A stretch of DNA of 61,917 bases from Pseudoalteromonas sp. H71 (GCF_001468485.1 NZ_LODI01000001.1:117506-179422), one strand, 5' to 3'. Positions 37,137-46,929 are shown, counted from the first letter of the stretch. Program-made: numbers and translations. The notes: generated from the sequence alone by a model not told the origin.

Positions 37137-38825
37137 ATGTTACTCAAAAAATTACTTAAACCACTTATACTTGCCAGTCTCTGTGCAGGATCTAGCTTTG
37201 CGATTGCGCAAACCAAAGTTATTTATAATGCCAATGGTTATACTCCGCTTCATAAAGGCAAAATGCAAAAAGGCGAGCTTCAACAATTTAGCACTTTGGT
37301 TATAAAAGATGGCAAGGTTGTTAAAGTAGGCGGCGACACACTCAAAGAAAGCTTTCCAGATGCCAAGCTAATAGACGCGAAAGGCAACACATTACTACCC
37401 GGCTTAATTGATGCCCATGGCCATGTTATTGGGCTAGGCGATAACTTATCGCAGTTAGATGTACGCGGTGCGAAGTCGGTTGATGACGTTACAAATAAAT
37501 TAAAGCAATTTGCGCAAGGCAAACAAGGTTGGATCATCGGCCGTGGCTGGAACCAAGAGTTATGGCCAGATACACGTTTCCCTAGCGCTAAAGATTTAGA
37601 CAAAGTGGTAAGCGATCGTCCGGTTGTTCTATCTCGTGTTGATAGCCATGCAATTTGGGTTAACTCAAAAGCGCTTGAACTTGCAGGCATTAACGCCGAC
37701 ACAAAATCGCCAAAAGGCGGTGAGGTAGTTAAAGATGAATTTGGTAACCCTACCGGTATTTTTGTTGATAAAGCTGAATCGTTAATTGTTCAGCACTTGC
37801 CAGCCCCTTCAAAACAAGATATTAGCAACTCACTCGATGCCGCAGGTAAGCATTTATTAAGTTTAGGTATTACCTCTACTCACGATGCAGGGATAGATAA
37901 AGCCACATGGGAAGTGTACAAAGAGCGCGGTGAACAAGGCAATTTACCTTTACGTATTGTGGCAATGCTAAGCGGTGCTAGCCCAGACTTACCGGCTATG
38001 CTAAAAGCCGGGCCATATCACGATAACTACGACTTTATGGAAATTCGTAGTGTAAAAGTATATGCCGATGGTGCATTAGGCTCGCGTGGCGCAGCGCTTA
38101 TTGAAGATTATGCCGACCGTGCTGGCCATCATGGGTTAATGCTTGAAACCCAAGAGAAACTCGAAGCTTTATTTACGCAAAGCTTTAAAAATGGCTTTAC
38201 CGCCAACACCCATGCCATTGGTGACAAAGCCAATCGTGTGGTTTTAGACGCTTACGAAAATGTGTTTAAAAAAACAGGCGGTATTTTGCTGCGCAACCGA
38301 ATTGAGCACGCACAAATAGTAACGCCAGACGATATACCTCGATTTAAAGCACTAAAAATTATTCCATCTATGCAACCTGTGCATGCAACATCTGACATGC
38401 ATATGGCAGAGCAACGCCTAACTGAAAAGCAACTTAGCTTTGCGTACGCATGGCAAACATTTTTACAACAAGGTTCAGTGGTTGCTGCGGGCTCTGATTA
38501 CCCTGTAGAGCTTGCAAATCCATTTGATGGTTTATATTCAGCAATAACGCGAATGGATCATAACAAACTGCCTGAAAACGGCTGGCGTCCAAGCGAAATA
38601 TTAAGCCGCGAAGATGCACTACGTGCATTTACACTGGGCGGTGCTTATGCGGCGCATCAAGAGTTTAAAATAGGAAGCCTAGAACAAGGTAAATGGGCCG
38701 ACTTTATTTTAGTGGATAAAGATTATTTTAAAGTACCCGTTGAAGATATTTACAAAACTCAAGTACTACAAACATGGATTGCCGGTATGAAGCGATTCGA
38801 TAACAAAGAGAGCGCAGCTAAATAA
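37137..38825 (+). CDS. Secreted metal-dependent amidohydrolase (YtcJ-like)
   Basis: 562 residues, amidohydrolase-3 type. A signal peptide (LLKPLILASLCAGSSFAIAQ) leads to a TIM-barrel hydrolase with the zinc ligands in LLPGLIDAHGHVIGLG, further ligands in TANTHAIGDKANRVV and RNRIEHAQIVTP, and Asp in AAGSDYPVELANPF. The family hydrolyses amide or imide bonds of unidentified substrates; the exported form is common in marine gammaproteobacteria. It stands alone, 167 bases after the EF-hand cluster, and has its own strong terminator. Confidence 0.88.
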   Translation: MLLKKLLKPLILASLCAGSSFAIAQTKVIYNANGYTPLHKGKMQKGELQQFSTLVIKDGKVVKVGGDTLKESFPDAKLIDAKGNTLLPGLIDAHGHVIGLGDNLSQLDVRGAKSVDDVTNKLKQFAQGKQGWIIGRGWNQELWPDTRFPSAKDLDKVVSDRPVVLSRVDSHAIWVNSKALELAGINADTKSPKGGEVVKDEFGNPTGIFVDKAESLIVQHLPAPSKQDISNSLDAAGKHLLSLGITSTHDAGIDKATWEVYKERGEQGNLPLRIVAMLSGASPDLPAMLKAGPYHDNYDFMEIRSVKVYADGALGSRGAALIEDYADRAGHHGLMLETQEKLEALFTQSFKNGFTANTHAIGDKANRVVLDAYENVFKKTGGILLRNRIEHAQIVTPDDIPRFKALKIIPSMQPVHATSDMHMAEQRLTEKQLSFAYAWQTFLQQGSVVAAGSDYPVELANPFDGLYSAITRMDHNKLPENGWRPSEILSREDALRAFTLGGAYAAHQEFKIGSLEQGKWADFILVDKDYFKVPVEDIYKTQVLQTWIAGMKRFDNKESAAK

Positions 38826-38830
38826 ACAAA

Positions 38831-38860
38831 AAAAGGGTTAACGCAAGTTAACCCTTTTTT
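38831..38860 (+). terminator. Rho-independent terminator of the amidohydrolase gene
   Basis: Perfect eight-base stem GGGTTAAC/GTTAACCC with GCAA tetraloop and six T after it. The A run on the left allows use by the convergent gene as well. Confidence 0.93.
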
Positions 38861-38877
38861 AATACAAACCATGTCAT

Positions 38878-39129
38878 TTAGCTTTTTGGCTGCTGTGCCT
38901 CTGGCTGATCAACTTTTGGCTGGCGATATAATTTTACAATGTGATACAAGTTAACCAATGCCAGTAGCGCGTTGGTAAAAACAACAGGAACAGCACCAAT
39001 AGCTACGCCATAAGCCGTAAACACAATACACCCTAACATGTTGTACCAACGAAGCTTTACTACATCGGTCATAGTGAGTGATGCAACCAATAAAGCTGAC
39101 GCAATATAGCCTAAATATTCCCAACTCAA
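38878..39129 (-). CDS. YgjV-like small inner-membrane protein
   Basis: 83 residues with three hydrophobic helices (WEYLGYIASALLVASLTMT, NMLGCIVFTAYGVAIGAVPV, VFTNALLALVNLYHIVKLY) and a Pro/Gln-rich polar tail. The pattern, including the conserved LRWYNMLGC segment, resembles the YgjV group of inner-membrane proteins, whose fold may relate to half-transporters of the SWEET type. Transport substrate unknown. Family assignment from memory. Confidence 0.65.
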   Translation of the reverse strand: MSWEYLGYIASALLVASLTMTDVVKLRWYNMLGCIVFTAYGVAIGAVPVVFTNALLALVNLYHIVKLYRQPKVDQPEAQQPKS

Positions 39130-39512
39130 TTGTTCTCTCCTAACCTTTGGGTTAGCATTATACTAATGCTACATTATTACAGTTGTAAGTATTGCAAAGT
39201 AATAGCACTTTGCTTAATTATGAGCGTTATTTAGAGTTTGAAAATAATTGGCTAGTAAGAGAGTAGCTCTCTTATATTAATAATTAAGCGAAGTGACATA
39301 CGTAAATAAAAAGCTAACTTGCTTAAAAACCTGAAAAAGTTTGCCGGCAAAAAAACCAACAAATTCTTAAATCATTACACGGGAAATGAAGGTAAAATAA
39401 TACCCATAGCAAAGCTAAAAGTATTAGTAGCAAGTTAGCGTAAATTCTTAATGTGTTAATGCTACCGTCATTAAAACATAATAAATAGGACAAATGTCCG
39501 AAGAGCATATTG
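39130..39512. other. 383-base intergenic region with hairpins and an operator-like dyad
   Basis: No supported gene. It holds alternative hairpins right before the YgjV-like gene (CTAACC/GGTTAG at 39140-39155 and TAGCATTA/TAATGCTA at 39153-39171, which share bases and cannot both form), a perfect eight-base hairpin at 39256-39274 (TAAGAGAG/CTCTCTTA), and a dyad GGACA-AA-TGTCC at 39488-39499 just before the Crp-like gene, possibly its own operator. A 61-codon reverse frame (39323-39508) has no ribosome site. Confidence 0.45.
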
Positions 39513-40169
39513 ATGTTTCAATACCATTTTTCTAGTTATCTTGTTGAACAGTTACTCACCTTTGCCGGTAGTAGTTATCAACAATCAAAAAAAGAAGTGC
39601 TGATCCATCAAGATCAGCCTTTAAGCAAGCTTGTGCTTGTGCGCAGCGGCACTGTGTCATTTAGTTATGACGTAGGAAACGGACGACGCCTGCTGCTAGG
39701 ACAACTCGATTGTAATAATACCCTGATAGGCGAAATAGAAGCGCTCAACAACAATCCGTGTATTTATACGGTAACCTGCTTTAGCGATGTAACTTACAAC
39801 CTGATTGAATTAAGACACTGGCGTGCATTATTGCTCGAAAAACCAGAGCTTAGCTTATACACGGCACAAACGATTGCTGCTAAGTTTCAAGAAAACCAAA
39901 AAATCAACTTAGATAAGTTATTACTGCCACTTAGCTATAACATAGCCAAAGACTGCTTACTGAGAGCCGAGAACAACAACCCTACACTGCTTAGAGCCTA
40001 CCCAACTGTTAACGCTGAGGCTGAACGCTTTGCAACCACTGAGCGAGCTTACAGGCGTGTTGTGACAGAATTAGTCGAAAAGGGCTTAGTGCAAAGAAGC
40101 ACAACAGGTTTACAAGCGGTCGATATTCCAATGCTTAGTGAATATGTAGATAGCTTTGCGCAGCTTTAA
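39513..40169 (+). CDS. Crp/Fnr-type transcription regulator, YeiL-like
   Basis: 218 residues: an N-terminal cyclic-nucleotide-binding-type fold (KEVLIHQDQPLSKLVLVRSG, then LLLGQLDCNNTLIGEIEAL), a dimer helix (about 115-140) and a C-terminal winged HTH with TTERAYRRVVTELVEKGLVQ. The cAMP-binding Arg/Ser signature is not visible, so cAMP is probably not the ligand. Similar to YeiL-type regulators. The ATG at 39513 has AAGAG upstream; an overlapping TTG three bases earlier is less likely. A dyad at 39488-39499 may be its own binding site. Confidence 0.82.
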   Translation: MFQYHFSSYLVEQLLTFAGSSYQQSKKEVLIHQDQPLSKLVLVRSGTVSFSYDVGNGRRLLLGQLDCNNTLIGEIEALNNNPCIYTVTCFSDVTYNLIELRHWRALLLEKPELSLYTAQTIAAKFQENQKINLDKLLLPLSYNIAKDCLLRAENNNPTLLRAYPTVNAEAERFATTERAYRRVVTELVEKGLVQRSTTGLQAVDIPMLSEYVDSFAQL

Positions 40170-40178
40170 ACACGCAAT

Positions 40179-40206
40179 AAAAAAGGCCAATTAAGGCCTT
40201 TTTTAT
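40179..40206 (+). terminator. Rho-independent terminator of the Crp-like gene
   Basis: AAAAGGCC and GGCCTTTT with a six-base loop and T6 overall, directly after the stop codon. Confidence 0.85.
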
Positions 40207-40266
40207 TGCCCTAAAAACGAATAATCAGTTCATAAGGCTAAATGTATATTTAATGTGCTAGGTGTA

Positions 40267-40833
40267 TTAGTCTTCTAGTAAAATGTCGTGAATTTTTACT
40301 AAGTCAGATTTACCTTCAATAATTTCATCCGGTGTTAAACCCGATAACTCATGCGGGAATACTAACCACTCTTCCGACTCATGAATGTAGTAGTCAGGTA
40401 CGGTATCTACTTTTGAATTTTTTGGTTTGTAGTATGGACAAGCAATTCGAATATCGCGCGGTAAGTTTAAGCGCATTAGCTCTGAAAGCTTTTCTTTTAG
40501 TGCAACAATACTGCGTCCTGAGTCAAATACATCGTCAACAATAAGCAGTGAATCACCCGCATTGGCGTTTTCTACAATGTAATGTAAACCATGTACTTTA
40601 ATTTCTTTTGATTGTTGGCCAATACCGTAATAAGACGATGTACGCACTGCAATATGGTCAGTTTCAATGCCTTTGTAATCGTAATATTCTTGAACCGCAA
40701 TACCAATCGGTGCACCACCTCGCCAAATACCTATAATAAAATCAGGACGAAAGCCGTCTTTGTATACTTGTGCCGCTACGCGGAATGAATCTTCAAGTAA
40801 CTGTTGAGCTGTGATATAGCACTTATCTGACAT
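40267..40833 (-). CDS. Phosphoribosyltransferase (purine PRTase family)
   Basis: 188 residues, type I PRTase. The PRPP loop motif is LLIVDDVFDSGRSIVALKEK and the first strand is DFIIGIWRGGAPIGIAV; the flexible loop (SYYGIGQQSKEI) and a C-terminal hood (YYIHESEEWLVFPHELSG) resemble xanthine/hypoxanthine enzymes of the marine gammaproteobacteria. It likely salvages a purine base, but the base cannot be read from sequence. It is a single gene on the reverse strand. Confidence 0.85.
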   Translation of the reverse strand: MSDKCYITAQQLLEDSFRVAAQVYKDGFRPDFIIGIWRGGAPIGIAVQEYYDYKGIETDHIAVRTSSYYGIGQQSKEIKVHGLHYIVENANAGDSLLIVDDVFDSGRSIVALKEKLSELMRLNLPRDIRIACPYYKPKNSKVDTVPDYYIHESEEWLVFPHELSGLTPDEIIEGKSDLVKIHDILLED

Positions 40834-40959
40834 AGTTAGAAACCCCAGTGGTGGATATAATATTTGAGTGTAGTTTAGAGTAAAACCAAATTAGTCACTC
40901 AAACAGGTATTGGCGAGGGATTTTACCGTAAATTAAATAAAATTGCTTGCTTGTGGATC

Positions 40960-40981
40960 AAAAAAGGCACCAAACGGTGCC
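40960..40981 (-). terminator. Rho-independent terminator of pepB
   Basis: GGCACC/GGTGCC stem with four-base loop; on the reverse strand it is followed by TTTTTTGAT. It begins 30 bases after the pepB stop. Confidence 0.85.
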
Positions 40982-41011
40982 TAATTTCTCTGAATAACGT
41001 ATTTTTTAGCG

Positions 41012-42301
41012 TTACGCTTTTTCAAGCAACGTACGAGCAACTGTACGCATACCCTGTGTTGTTGCGCCGGCAGCCCACTGGCTTGTGCTACCCATATTAA
41101 ATGCAGCCGCTAAGTCAATGTGTACCCAACCTTTGCCATCGTTTGGTACAAAGAAGAAGCCAGCAGCATTTGATGCACCGCCATAGCCGCCACCTTTTTG
41201 TGCGCGGCTATTAGCCGTGTCAGCATAAGGTGATGGACAGTTTTGTTGGTGCCACTTTTCAAGTGGTAATGGCCAAGCGGCTTCCATTTCTTGAGAAGCA
41301 AAGCCTTCAACTTCGCGTGCCAGCTCTTTATCAAGTGCAAACAGCGCATTGTATTCTTGGCCAACAGCAACCAACGCTGCACCTGTTAATGTTGCTGCGT
41401 CAATAATTAAAGGTGCGCCCGTTTCGCCGGCAGCCATTAGACCATCGGCAAGCACTAAACGCCCTTCTGCATCGGTGTTTACAATTTCAACGGTTGTGCC
41501 ATTTTTGTAAGTAAGAATGTCGCCTAATTTGTAAGCGTGGCCAGAAATTAAGTTCTCAGCACAGCATAAAAATAATTTAATACGCTTTTCAATACCACGA
41601 TTAATAGCAAGTGCTAAACCAGCTGTTACTGTTGCAGCACCGCCCATATCACACTTCATCCCTAGCATGCCTTCGCTTGACTTAATTGAATAACCGCCCG
41701 AATCAAACGTAATACCTTTACCCACAAGGGCTGCACTGACTGGTGCGTTATCGTCGCCTGTAGGGTTGTAATCAAGCTCTAACAATACCGGTGGGCGAAC
41801 ACTCCCACGACCAACAGCATGAATACCAATCCATTGTTGCTCTAATAACGCATCGCCTTTAATTATTTGGTAGCTTACGTGCTCAGGGGCCAGTGATTGA
41901 ATAAACTCAGCGGCTTTTTCTGCAAGGCTTTCAGGGTAAATATCGTCTGCAGTGCCGTTAACCATTTCACGCGCCCACGTTGCTGAGCTTTTTAAATGCG
42001 CAAGTTCTTGCAGATCAGATTGTGCGTTATCAACAAACTCAACACCGTTTAATAGTTTAGGTGTGACAAAACCTTGATAAAAAGCCCATTGGCTTTCTGT
42101 GCACCATGTATCGCCCGCAAGTTCAACGTATTTAACGCCTTGATTGGCAATAGTACGCGCTGCTTTTTGAACATTTTTTAATGTTTCTTGCTCAGATAAA
42201 TGAACGGTTGCACCACGTTCGTTAAATGACAACGTTGCGCTTTCGCCCCAATGACTCGGTGCTGCGTGTTCGCTTAGTTGAACAACAAATTTTTCACTCA
42301 T
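41012..42301 (-). CDS. pepB: Leucyl aminopeptidase family protein, PepB-type
   Basis: 429-residue M17 metallo-aminopeptidase. The C-terminal catalytic domain has the metal and active-site signatures ALVGKGITFDSGGYSIKSSE and IVNTDAEGRLVLADGL. The N-terminal domain is shorter than in PepA and matches PepB, the peptidase for N-terminal Leu or Asp of dipeptides. I chose the ATG at 42301 (MSEKFVVQLSEHAAP), which has AAGGA nine bases upstream, over the frame extension to 42319. It is divergent from sfsA. Confidence 0.92.
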   Translation of the reverse strand: MSEKFVVQLSEHAAPSHWGESATLSFNERGATVHLSEQETLKNVQKAARTIANQGVKYVELAGDTWCTESQWAFYQGFVTPKLLNGVEFVDNAQSDLQELAHLKSSATWAREMVNGTADDIYPESLAEKAAEFIQSLAPEHVSYQIIKGDALLEQQWIGIHAVGRGSVRPPVLLELDYNPTGDDNAPVSAALVGKGITFDSGGYSIKSSEGMLGMKCDMGGAATVTAGLALAINRGIEKRIKLFLCCAENLISGHAYKLGDILTYKNGTTVEIVNTDAEGRLVLADGLMAAGETGAPLIIDAATLTGAALVAVGQEYNALFALDKELAREVEGFASQEMEAAWPLPLEKWHQQNCPSPYADTANSRAQKGGGYGGASNAAGFFFVPNDGKGWVHIDLAAAFNMGSTSQWAAGATTQGMRTVARTLLEKA

Positions 42302-42414
42302 GTTAGAATATCCTTGCACTTAAATGTGCTGTTGAGTTTACTATAGTGCGCCTAAGTTCCCAACAGCTTGAGATAAATAACACTCATCACACTATTAACC
42401 ACATTGGACATACC

Positions 42415-43134
42415 ATGAAGTACACACCAGCATTGCAATCGGCCACATTAATTAAACGCTACAAGCGGTTTTTGGCTGATTTAAAACTCGGTGATGGCGC
42501 TGAGTTTACCGCGCATTGTGCTAACACTGGAAAAATGACAGGCTGCGCTGAGCCAGGCTTTACTGCTTTTTATTCAACAAGCGATAACGTAAAACGAAAG
42601 TATCCACATTCATTAGAGCTGACCCAAAATGATTTAGGGCACCTTATATGTGTTAATACAGCGGTCGCTAATAAGGTGGTAGAAGAAGCAATTAATCATA
42701 ATGTAATTAATGAACTAACTGGCTATGAGCAACTTCAAAGTGAAGTTAAATATGGCAGTGAAAACAGTCGCATCGACTTTTTACTCACAAGCCCAAATAC
42801 TAAAAACTGCTACGTTGAAGTTAAATCAGTCACCTTGCTAAGCCAAGATGAACCGCATAGCGGCCAAGGCTATTTTCCTGATGCACAAACATTACGTGGA
42901 CAAAAACACCTTCGCGAGCTCATTGAAGTGGTCGAACAAGGCCATCGCGCCGTACTACTGTTCGCTGTTTTACATGAAGGTATAAATGCAGTGAGCGCAG
43001 CAGCGCATATCGATGAAAAATACGCACAACTTTTACAAAAAGCCATTGCTAGCGGTGTTGAAGTAGTAGTGTATAAAGCACTCATTTGTGAGAATGAAGT
43101 GGTGCTTCATAAAAAAATAGCATTTATACAGTAA
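42415..43134 (+). CDS. sfsA: SfsA, DNA/RNA nuclease-related sugar fermentation stimulation protein
   Basis: 239 residues. The sequence has family blocks [41 protein letters not shown] and [22 protein letters not shown] carries the PD-(D/E)XK-type catalytic Glu and Lys. SfsA is a conserved protein with nuclease-like fold; its cell role in maltose regulation is old and uncertain. ATG at 42415; the frame is open 23 codons further upstream without support. It is divergent from pepB and upstream of dksA, as in many relatives. Confidence 0.93.
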   Translation: MKYTPALQSATLIKRYKRFLADLKLGDGAEFTAHCANTGKMTGCAEPGFTAFYSTSDNVKRKYPHSLELTQNDLGHLICVNTAVANKVVEEAINHNVINELTGYEQLQSEVKYGSENSRIDFLLTSPNTKNCYVEVKSVTLLSQDEPHSGQGYFPDAQTLRGQKHLRELIEVVEQGHRAVLLFAVLHEGINAVSAAAHIDEKYAQLLQKAIASGVEVVVYKALICENEVVLHKKIAFIQ

Positions 43135-43434
43135 TGTATAACCAAACAATTACATCAGGTAATTAGAACAAACAACGCGATGAAAATGATTGATGCAATA
43201 AAAATCAGTTCCAGAGTTAGCCTTGTTTTTTAAAATTTTGCCCATATGTAAAGGCAAGTTTTACAAACCAGTAAGTTAGTTAATTAAGCACCATCATTAA
43301 CGCACTTTTTACTCGCAAAGCATGGTTGAAGCTAATTCGTATAATTAAAAATAAATTTGCCTAGGGTATAAGTTTCTGTTATTTATACCGCCGGCTAATG
43401 CTGAGGCATTAAATTAAGGATTTAGGAGAGAGTT
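43135..43434. other. Intergenic region upstream of dksA
   Basis: 300 bases without a gene. A TATAAT-like -10 box lies at about 43339 (TTCGTATAATTAAA), about 100 bases before dksA; no -35 box stands at good spacing. The ribosome site AGGAGAGAG of dksA is at 43424-43432. A short stem GCC...GGC surrounds 43391-43408. Confidence 0.4.
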
Positions 43435-43878
43435 ATGCCAGACCAAAAGAAACATGGTTTATTGGCTCAAGCCGGTTTAGAACCATACCAAGAAAAACCA
43501 GGCGAAGAGTATATGAATGAAGCACAACGTGCTCATTTCAAAACGATTTTAGAAACTTGGCGTAACGATTTACGTAACGAAGTTGATCGTACAAAGTCGC
43601 ATATGCAAGACGAAGCTGCTAACTTTCCTGACCCAGTTGACCGCGCTGCACAAGAAGAAGAGTTCTCTTTAGAACTTCGCACTCGTGACCGCGAACGCAA
43701 ATTAATTAAAAAAATTGAAAAAACAATTATTTTAATTAAAGAAGATGATTTTGGCTTTTGTGAGTCTTGTGGAATCGAAATTGGTATTCGCCGCTTAGAA
43801 GCGCGACCAACTGCTGATTTATGCGTAGACTGTAAAACACTTGCAGAAATTAAAGAAAAACAAGCTGGACGCGGCTAA
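43435..43878 (+). CDS. dksA: RNA polymerase-binding transcription factor DksA
   Basis: 147 residues. DksA binds in the secondary channel of RNA polymerase and works with ppGpp in the stringent response. It has the coiled-coil tip Asp residues in [14 protein letters not shown] and a four-Cys zinc finger in GFCESCG and LCVDCK; both are intact. A strong ribosome site precedes it. gluQ follows 18 bases later, a conserved gammaproteobacterial pair. Confidence 0.97.
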   Translation: MPDQKKHGLLAQAGLEPYQEKPGEEYMNEAQRAHFKTILETWRNDLRNEVDRTKSHMQDEAANFPDPVDRAAQEEEFSLELRTRDRERKLIKKIEKTIILIKEDDFGFCESCGIEIGIRRLEARPTADLCVDCKTLAEIKEKQAGRG

Positions 43879-43896
43879 TTAACCTCATTAATTAGC

Positions 43897-44799
43897 ATGT
43901 CACCTGCAGCCGTTACTGCGCCTATGCGCAACTATCGCGGTCGTTTTGCACCGTCTCCTTCTGGGCCTCTTCATTTTGGCTCACTTGTTGCGGCTGTAGG
44001 CAGCTACCTTGATGCAAAATCAAATAAAGGGTCTTGGCTCGTCCGTATCGAAGATATAGACACCACTCGAGTGGTAAAAGATGCCGACACCGATATCCTA
44101 AATACCTTACAAGCCTATTGCCTCCACTGGGATGAACCGGTTGTTTATCAAACCAAACGGCTCGATTTATACCAAGACGTCGTCAGCTCACTTGAAAATC
44201 AAAAATGTGTTTATGCCTGCCAATGTAGCCGAAAAGAAATAAAAGCATTGGGTGGAATTTATCAAGGCCAGTGTAAAAATCTTGGGCACTCAACCGATTC
44301 AGGCGCACTTCGTTTAACACAATGCCATGCAACCACATATTTTAACGATCTGATTCAAGGTGATATCAGTGTTTGTAGTGAGCTGGCCCACGAAGATTAC
44401 ATAATAAAACGAAGTGATGGCTTATTTGCCTACCAATTAGTGGTTGTTGTTGACGATATTGATCAAGGCATAAATCGCATTGTTAGAGGCGCCGATTTAA
44501 TAGAACCCACAGCACGACAAATCAGTTTATTTAAGCAGCTCAATCATCCTATCCCTGAGTTTGCCCACTTACCTTTAGCCGTTGCCAAGCCGGGCTTTAA
44601 ACTATCTAAACAAAACTACGCCCCTGCAATTAGTAAAATAGAGCCAAAACCCACATTAATAAGTACCTTTGAATTTTTAGGCTTGCCAACTCATGCTGAT
44701 TTAATGGATTTAACCACCGAGCAGCTAGTTGAATGGGGTGTAAATACCTTTGAGTTAAAGCAAGTACCTAAAGTTGCTGAAATACAAATTTCTCAGTAG
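43897..44799 (+). CDS. gluQ: Glutamyl-queuosine tRNA(Asp) synthetase
   Basis: 300 residues, a GltX paralogue without the anticodon-binding domain; it attaches glutamate to queuosine in tRNA-Asp. It has the HIGH-like motif RFAPSPSGPLHFGSL, the Cys cluster for zinc (YACQCSRKEI and QGQCK) and the KMSKS-like KLSKQNY. It follows dksA closely and is likely co-expressed. The start could also be the ATG ten codons later (43927); neither has a clear ribosome site. Confidence 0.95.
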   Translation: MSPAAVTAPMRNYRGRFAPSPSGPLHFGSLVAAVGSYLDAKSNKGSWLVRIEDIDTTRVVKDADTDILNTLQAYCLHWDEPVVYQTKRLDLYQDVVSSLENQKCVYACQCSRKEIKALGGIYQGQCKNLGHSTDSGALRLTQCHATTYFNDLIQGDISVCSELAHEDYIIKRSDGLFAYQLVVVVDDIDQGINRIVRGADLIEPTARQISLFKQLNHPIPEFAHLPLAVAKPGFKLSKQNYAPAISKIEPKPTLISTFEFLGLPTHADLMDLTTEQLVEWGVNTFELKQVPKVAEIQISQ

Positions 44800-45022
44800 C
44801 AAACAACTCAAGTCAACTAATTTACTAAACTGTGTAAATAAAATCGCGAAAAACAGCTTAATTTCAACACATCAACTTAATTTTTAAACCCTGCTGGTAT
44901 ATGATAGCCGCCTAAATATATGCTATTTAAGTAAGACAGTAAGTATTGGGGTTTAATACCACTATTTGCGGTTGTTTTTGATTGCGATGACATGCCAATC
45001 AACACCTTCTAGGAGACGGATT

Positions 45023-46408
45023 ATTATTTCCAAGCTTTTTCAATTTTGCCGACAGATAATCGGCCCAAATACGAGTGCTGAAAATGCCTCTGTAAGCAGC
45101 GAACCACTAGTAATCACACGCGGTGAGCATGGTATTTCTCGTAAACAATTTAGCCCAAATGCAATCAAAGTGTTATACCGATTAAAAGACGGTGGCTACG
45201 ATGCCTACCTGGTTGGTGGTTGTATTCGCGATATATTGTTAGGCCAACAACCTAAAGACTTTGATGTAGTCACTAACGCAACACCCGACCAAGTTAAAAA
45301 GCTATTTAGGAACTGCCGATTAATTGGTCGCCGCTTTCGTTTAGCGCACATTGTTTTTGGCCGAGAAATTATTGAAGTGGCAACCATGCGTGGCCATCAC
45401 GAAGCGCCTGAGTCTAAAAACCAAATAAGCCAATCAAGTACTGAAGGGCAATTATTACGCGACAACGTATTTGGTAGCATTGAAGAAGATGCCGAGCGCC
45501 GCGATTTTTCAATTAATGCTTTGTATTACTCAATTAACGACTTTAGCATTCACGATTACGCCAATGGTTTGGCCGCTATTAAAGCAAAACAAATTGAGCT
45601 TATTGGCGATCCCGAAACACGATACCGTGAAGATCCAGTGCGTATGTTACGCGCTGTACGATTTGCAACAAAGCTTGATATGAGCATTGCGCCTAATAGC
45701 GAAAAACCGATTAGCGAGCTTGCCAGCTTACTTGATAATATTCCGCCGGCGCGTTTGTTTGAAGAAGTGCTAAAACTGTTTTTAAACGGTAAGGCCGAAG
45801 CTAACTTTTTAATGCTTCGCCAATACGGACTTTTCCGTGCATTATTTCCTGCGCTTGATAAAATTTTAGAAGCTAACCCTAATGGGCTAGAGCATACCTT
45901 TGTTCAGCAAATGTTTCAAAATACCGACAAACGCATAAACGCTGATAAAAAAGTAACACCTGCATTTATTTTTGCCGCGCTACTGTGGTTCCCGCTTTTA
46001 GCAATAACCAAAAAGCTTCAAGCAGAAGAAAAACTTAGCGAGTACGATGCCTTTGCACAAGCAATGAATAAAGTACTCAGCGAAAGCGCCCAACATATAG
46101 CGGTACCAAAACGCTTTACACTGGGTGCTCGCGATATTTGGCACATTCAGCATCGCCTAGATAAACGTGCAGGCCAACGTGCATACAGGTTAACGCAACA
46201 ACCACGCTTTAAAGCCGCTTACGACTTTTTATTGTTGCGCGTTGATGCGGGTGAAACTGAGCATGAAGAACTTGCACAGTGGTGGACTCAATACCTTAGC
46301 CAAGATATTAACGGTCAAAAAGACATGGTTAAAAACTTAGGTCATCAAGGTGGTCCAAAACCGCGTAAACGTTCTCGTCGCCGCGCACCAAGAAAGCCAG
46401 CAGAGTAA
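45023..46408 (+). CDS. pcnB: Poly(A) polymerase I, probable AUU start
   Basis: Adds poly(A) tails that mark RNA for decay. The nucleotidyltransferase head has YLVGGCIRDILLGQQPKDFD (metal Asp pair), the RNA-binding region has LFRNCRLIGRRFRLAHIVFG and RREDPVRML-type segments, and a long Arg-rich tail ends the protein. The Escherichia coli gene is known to start at AUU; here three ATT codons (45020, 45023, 45026) follow AGGAG (45011-45015). ATT 45023 has a seven-base spacing and gives the same distance to FCR as in E. coli. ATGs at 44966 and 44987 lack ribosome sites. folK follows at four bases, likely one operon. Confidence 0.9.
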   Translation: MISKLFQFCRQIIGPNTSAENASVSSEPLVITRGEHGISRKQFSPNAIKVLYRLKDGGYDAYLVGGCIRDILLGQQPKDFDVVTNATPDQVKKLFRNCRLIGRRFRLAHIVFGREIIEVATMRGHHEAPESKNQISQSSTEGQLLRDNVFGSIEEDAERRDFSINALYYSINDFSIHDYANGLAAIKAKQIELIGDPETRYREDPVRMLRAVRFATKLDMSIAPNSEKPISELASLLDNIPPARLFEEVLKLFLNGKAEANFLMLRQYGLFRALFPALDKILEANPNGLEHTFVQQMFQNTDKRINADKKVTPAFIFAALLWFPLLAITKKLQAEEKLSEYDAFAQAMNKVLSESAQHIAVPKRFTLGARDIWHIQHRLDKRAGQRAYRLTQQPRFKAAYDFLLLRVDAGETEHEELAQWWTQYLSQDINGQKDMVKNLGHQGGPKPRKRSRRRAPRKPAE

Positions 46409-46412
46409 TAAC

Positions 46413-46898
46413 ATGAACTGTGTTTATTTAGGATTAGGTGCAAACTTAAACTCACCTAAAAAGCAGCTTGATAATGCGGTTGCGGCACTTAAAAATCTGC
46501 CGCATAGCGAGCTTGTAAGCGTGTCTCATTATTACGCAAGTAAGCCCATGGGGCCACAAGACCAGCCAGACTATATTAACGCTGTTGCCTGTATTAATAC
46601 CCACCTTGAACCAGAGCAGCTACTTGATTTAACTCAAGAAATAGAACTTAAGCATGGCCGTGTAAGAAAAGCAGAACGTTGGGGTCCACGAACGCTAGAC
46701 ATAGATACCCTTTTGTTTGGCAATAAAATTATTAATACCGCACGCTTGACTGTGCCCCATTATGGCTTGAATGAGCGCGAGTTTGTTGTGTATCCGTTGC
46801 TTGAACTTGCGCCTGAACTTATTTTACCTAGCGGAATTGCACTAAAAACCATTGCAACTAATTTACCGCTCAACGACTTACAACAATTACCTCTGTAA
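46413..46898 (+). CDS. folK: 2-amino-4-hydroxy-6-hydroxymethyldihydropteridine pyrophosphokinase
   Basis: 161 residues. Transfers pyrophosphate from ATP to the pterin in folate synthesis. Family motifs: YLGLGANLNSPKKQLDNAV at the start, HYYASKPMGPQDQPDYINA, and GRVRKAERWGPRTLDIDTLL with the Mg-binding DxD. ATG at 46413 is four bases after the pcnB stop. The order pcnB-folK-panB-panC is a conserved cluster. Confidence 0.97.
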   Translation: MNCVYLGLGANLNSPKKQLDNAVAALKNLPHSELVSVSHYYASKPMGPQDQPDYINAVACINTHLEPEQLLDLTQEIELKHGRVRKAERWGPRTLDIDTLLFGNKIINTARLTVPHYGLNEREFVVYPLLELAPELILPSGIALKTIATNLPLNDLQQLPL

Positions 46899-46929
46899 TT
46901 AACCTAGGCTTATGCCTGCGAGGAATATT

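Noticed and set aside
39323..39508. 61-codon hydrophobic reverse frame before the Crp-like gene
   Set aside because: Starts without a ribosome site; the sequence carries hairpins and an operator-like dyad instead.
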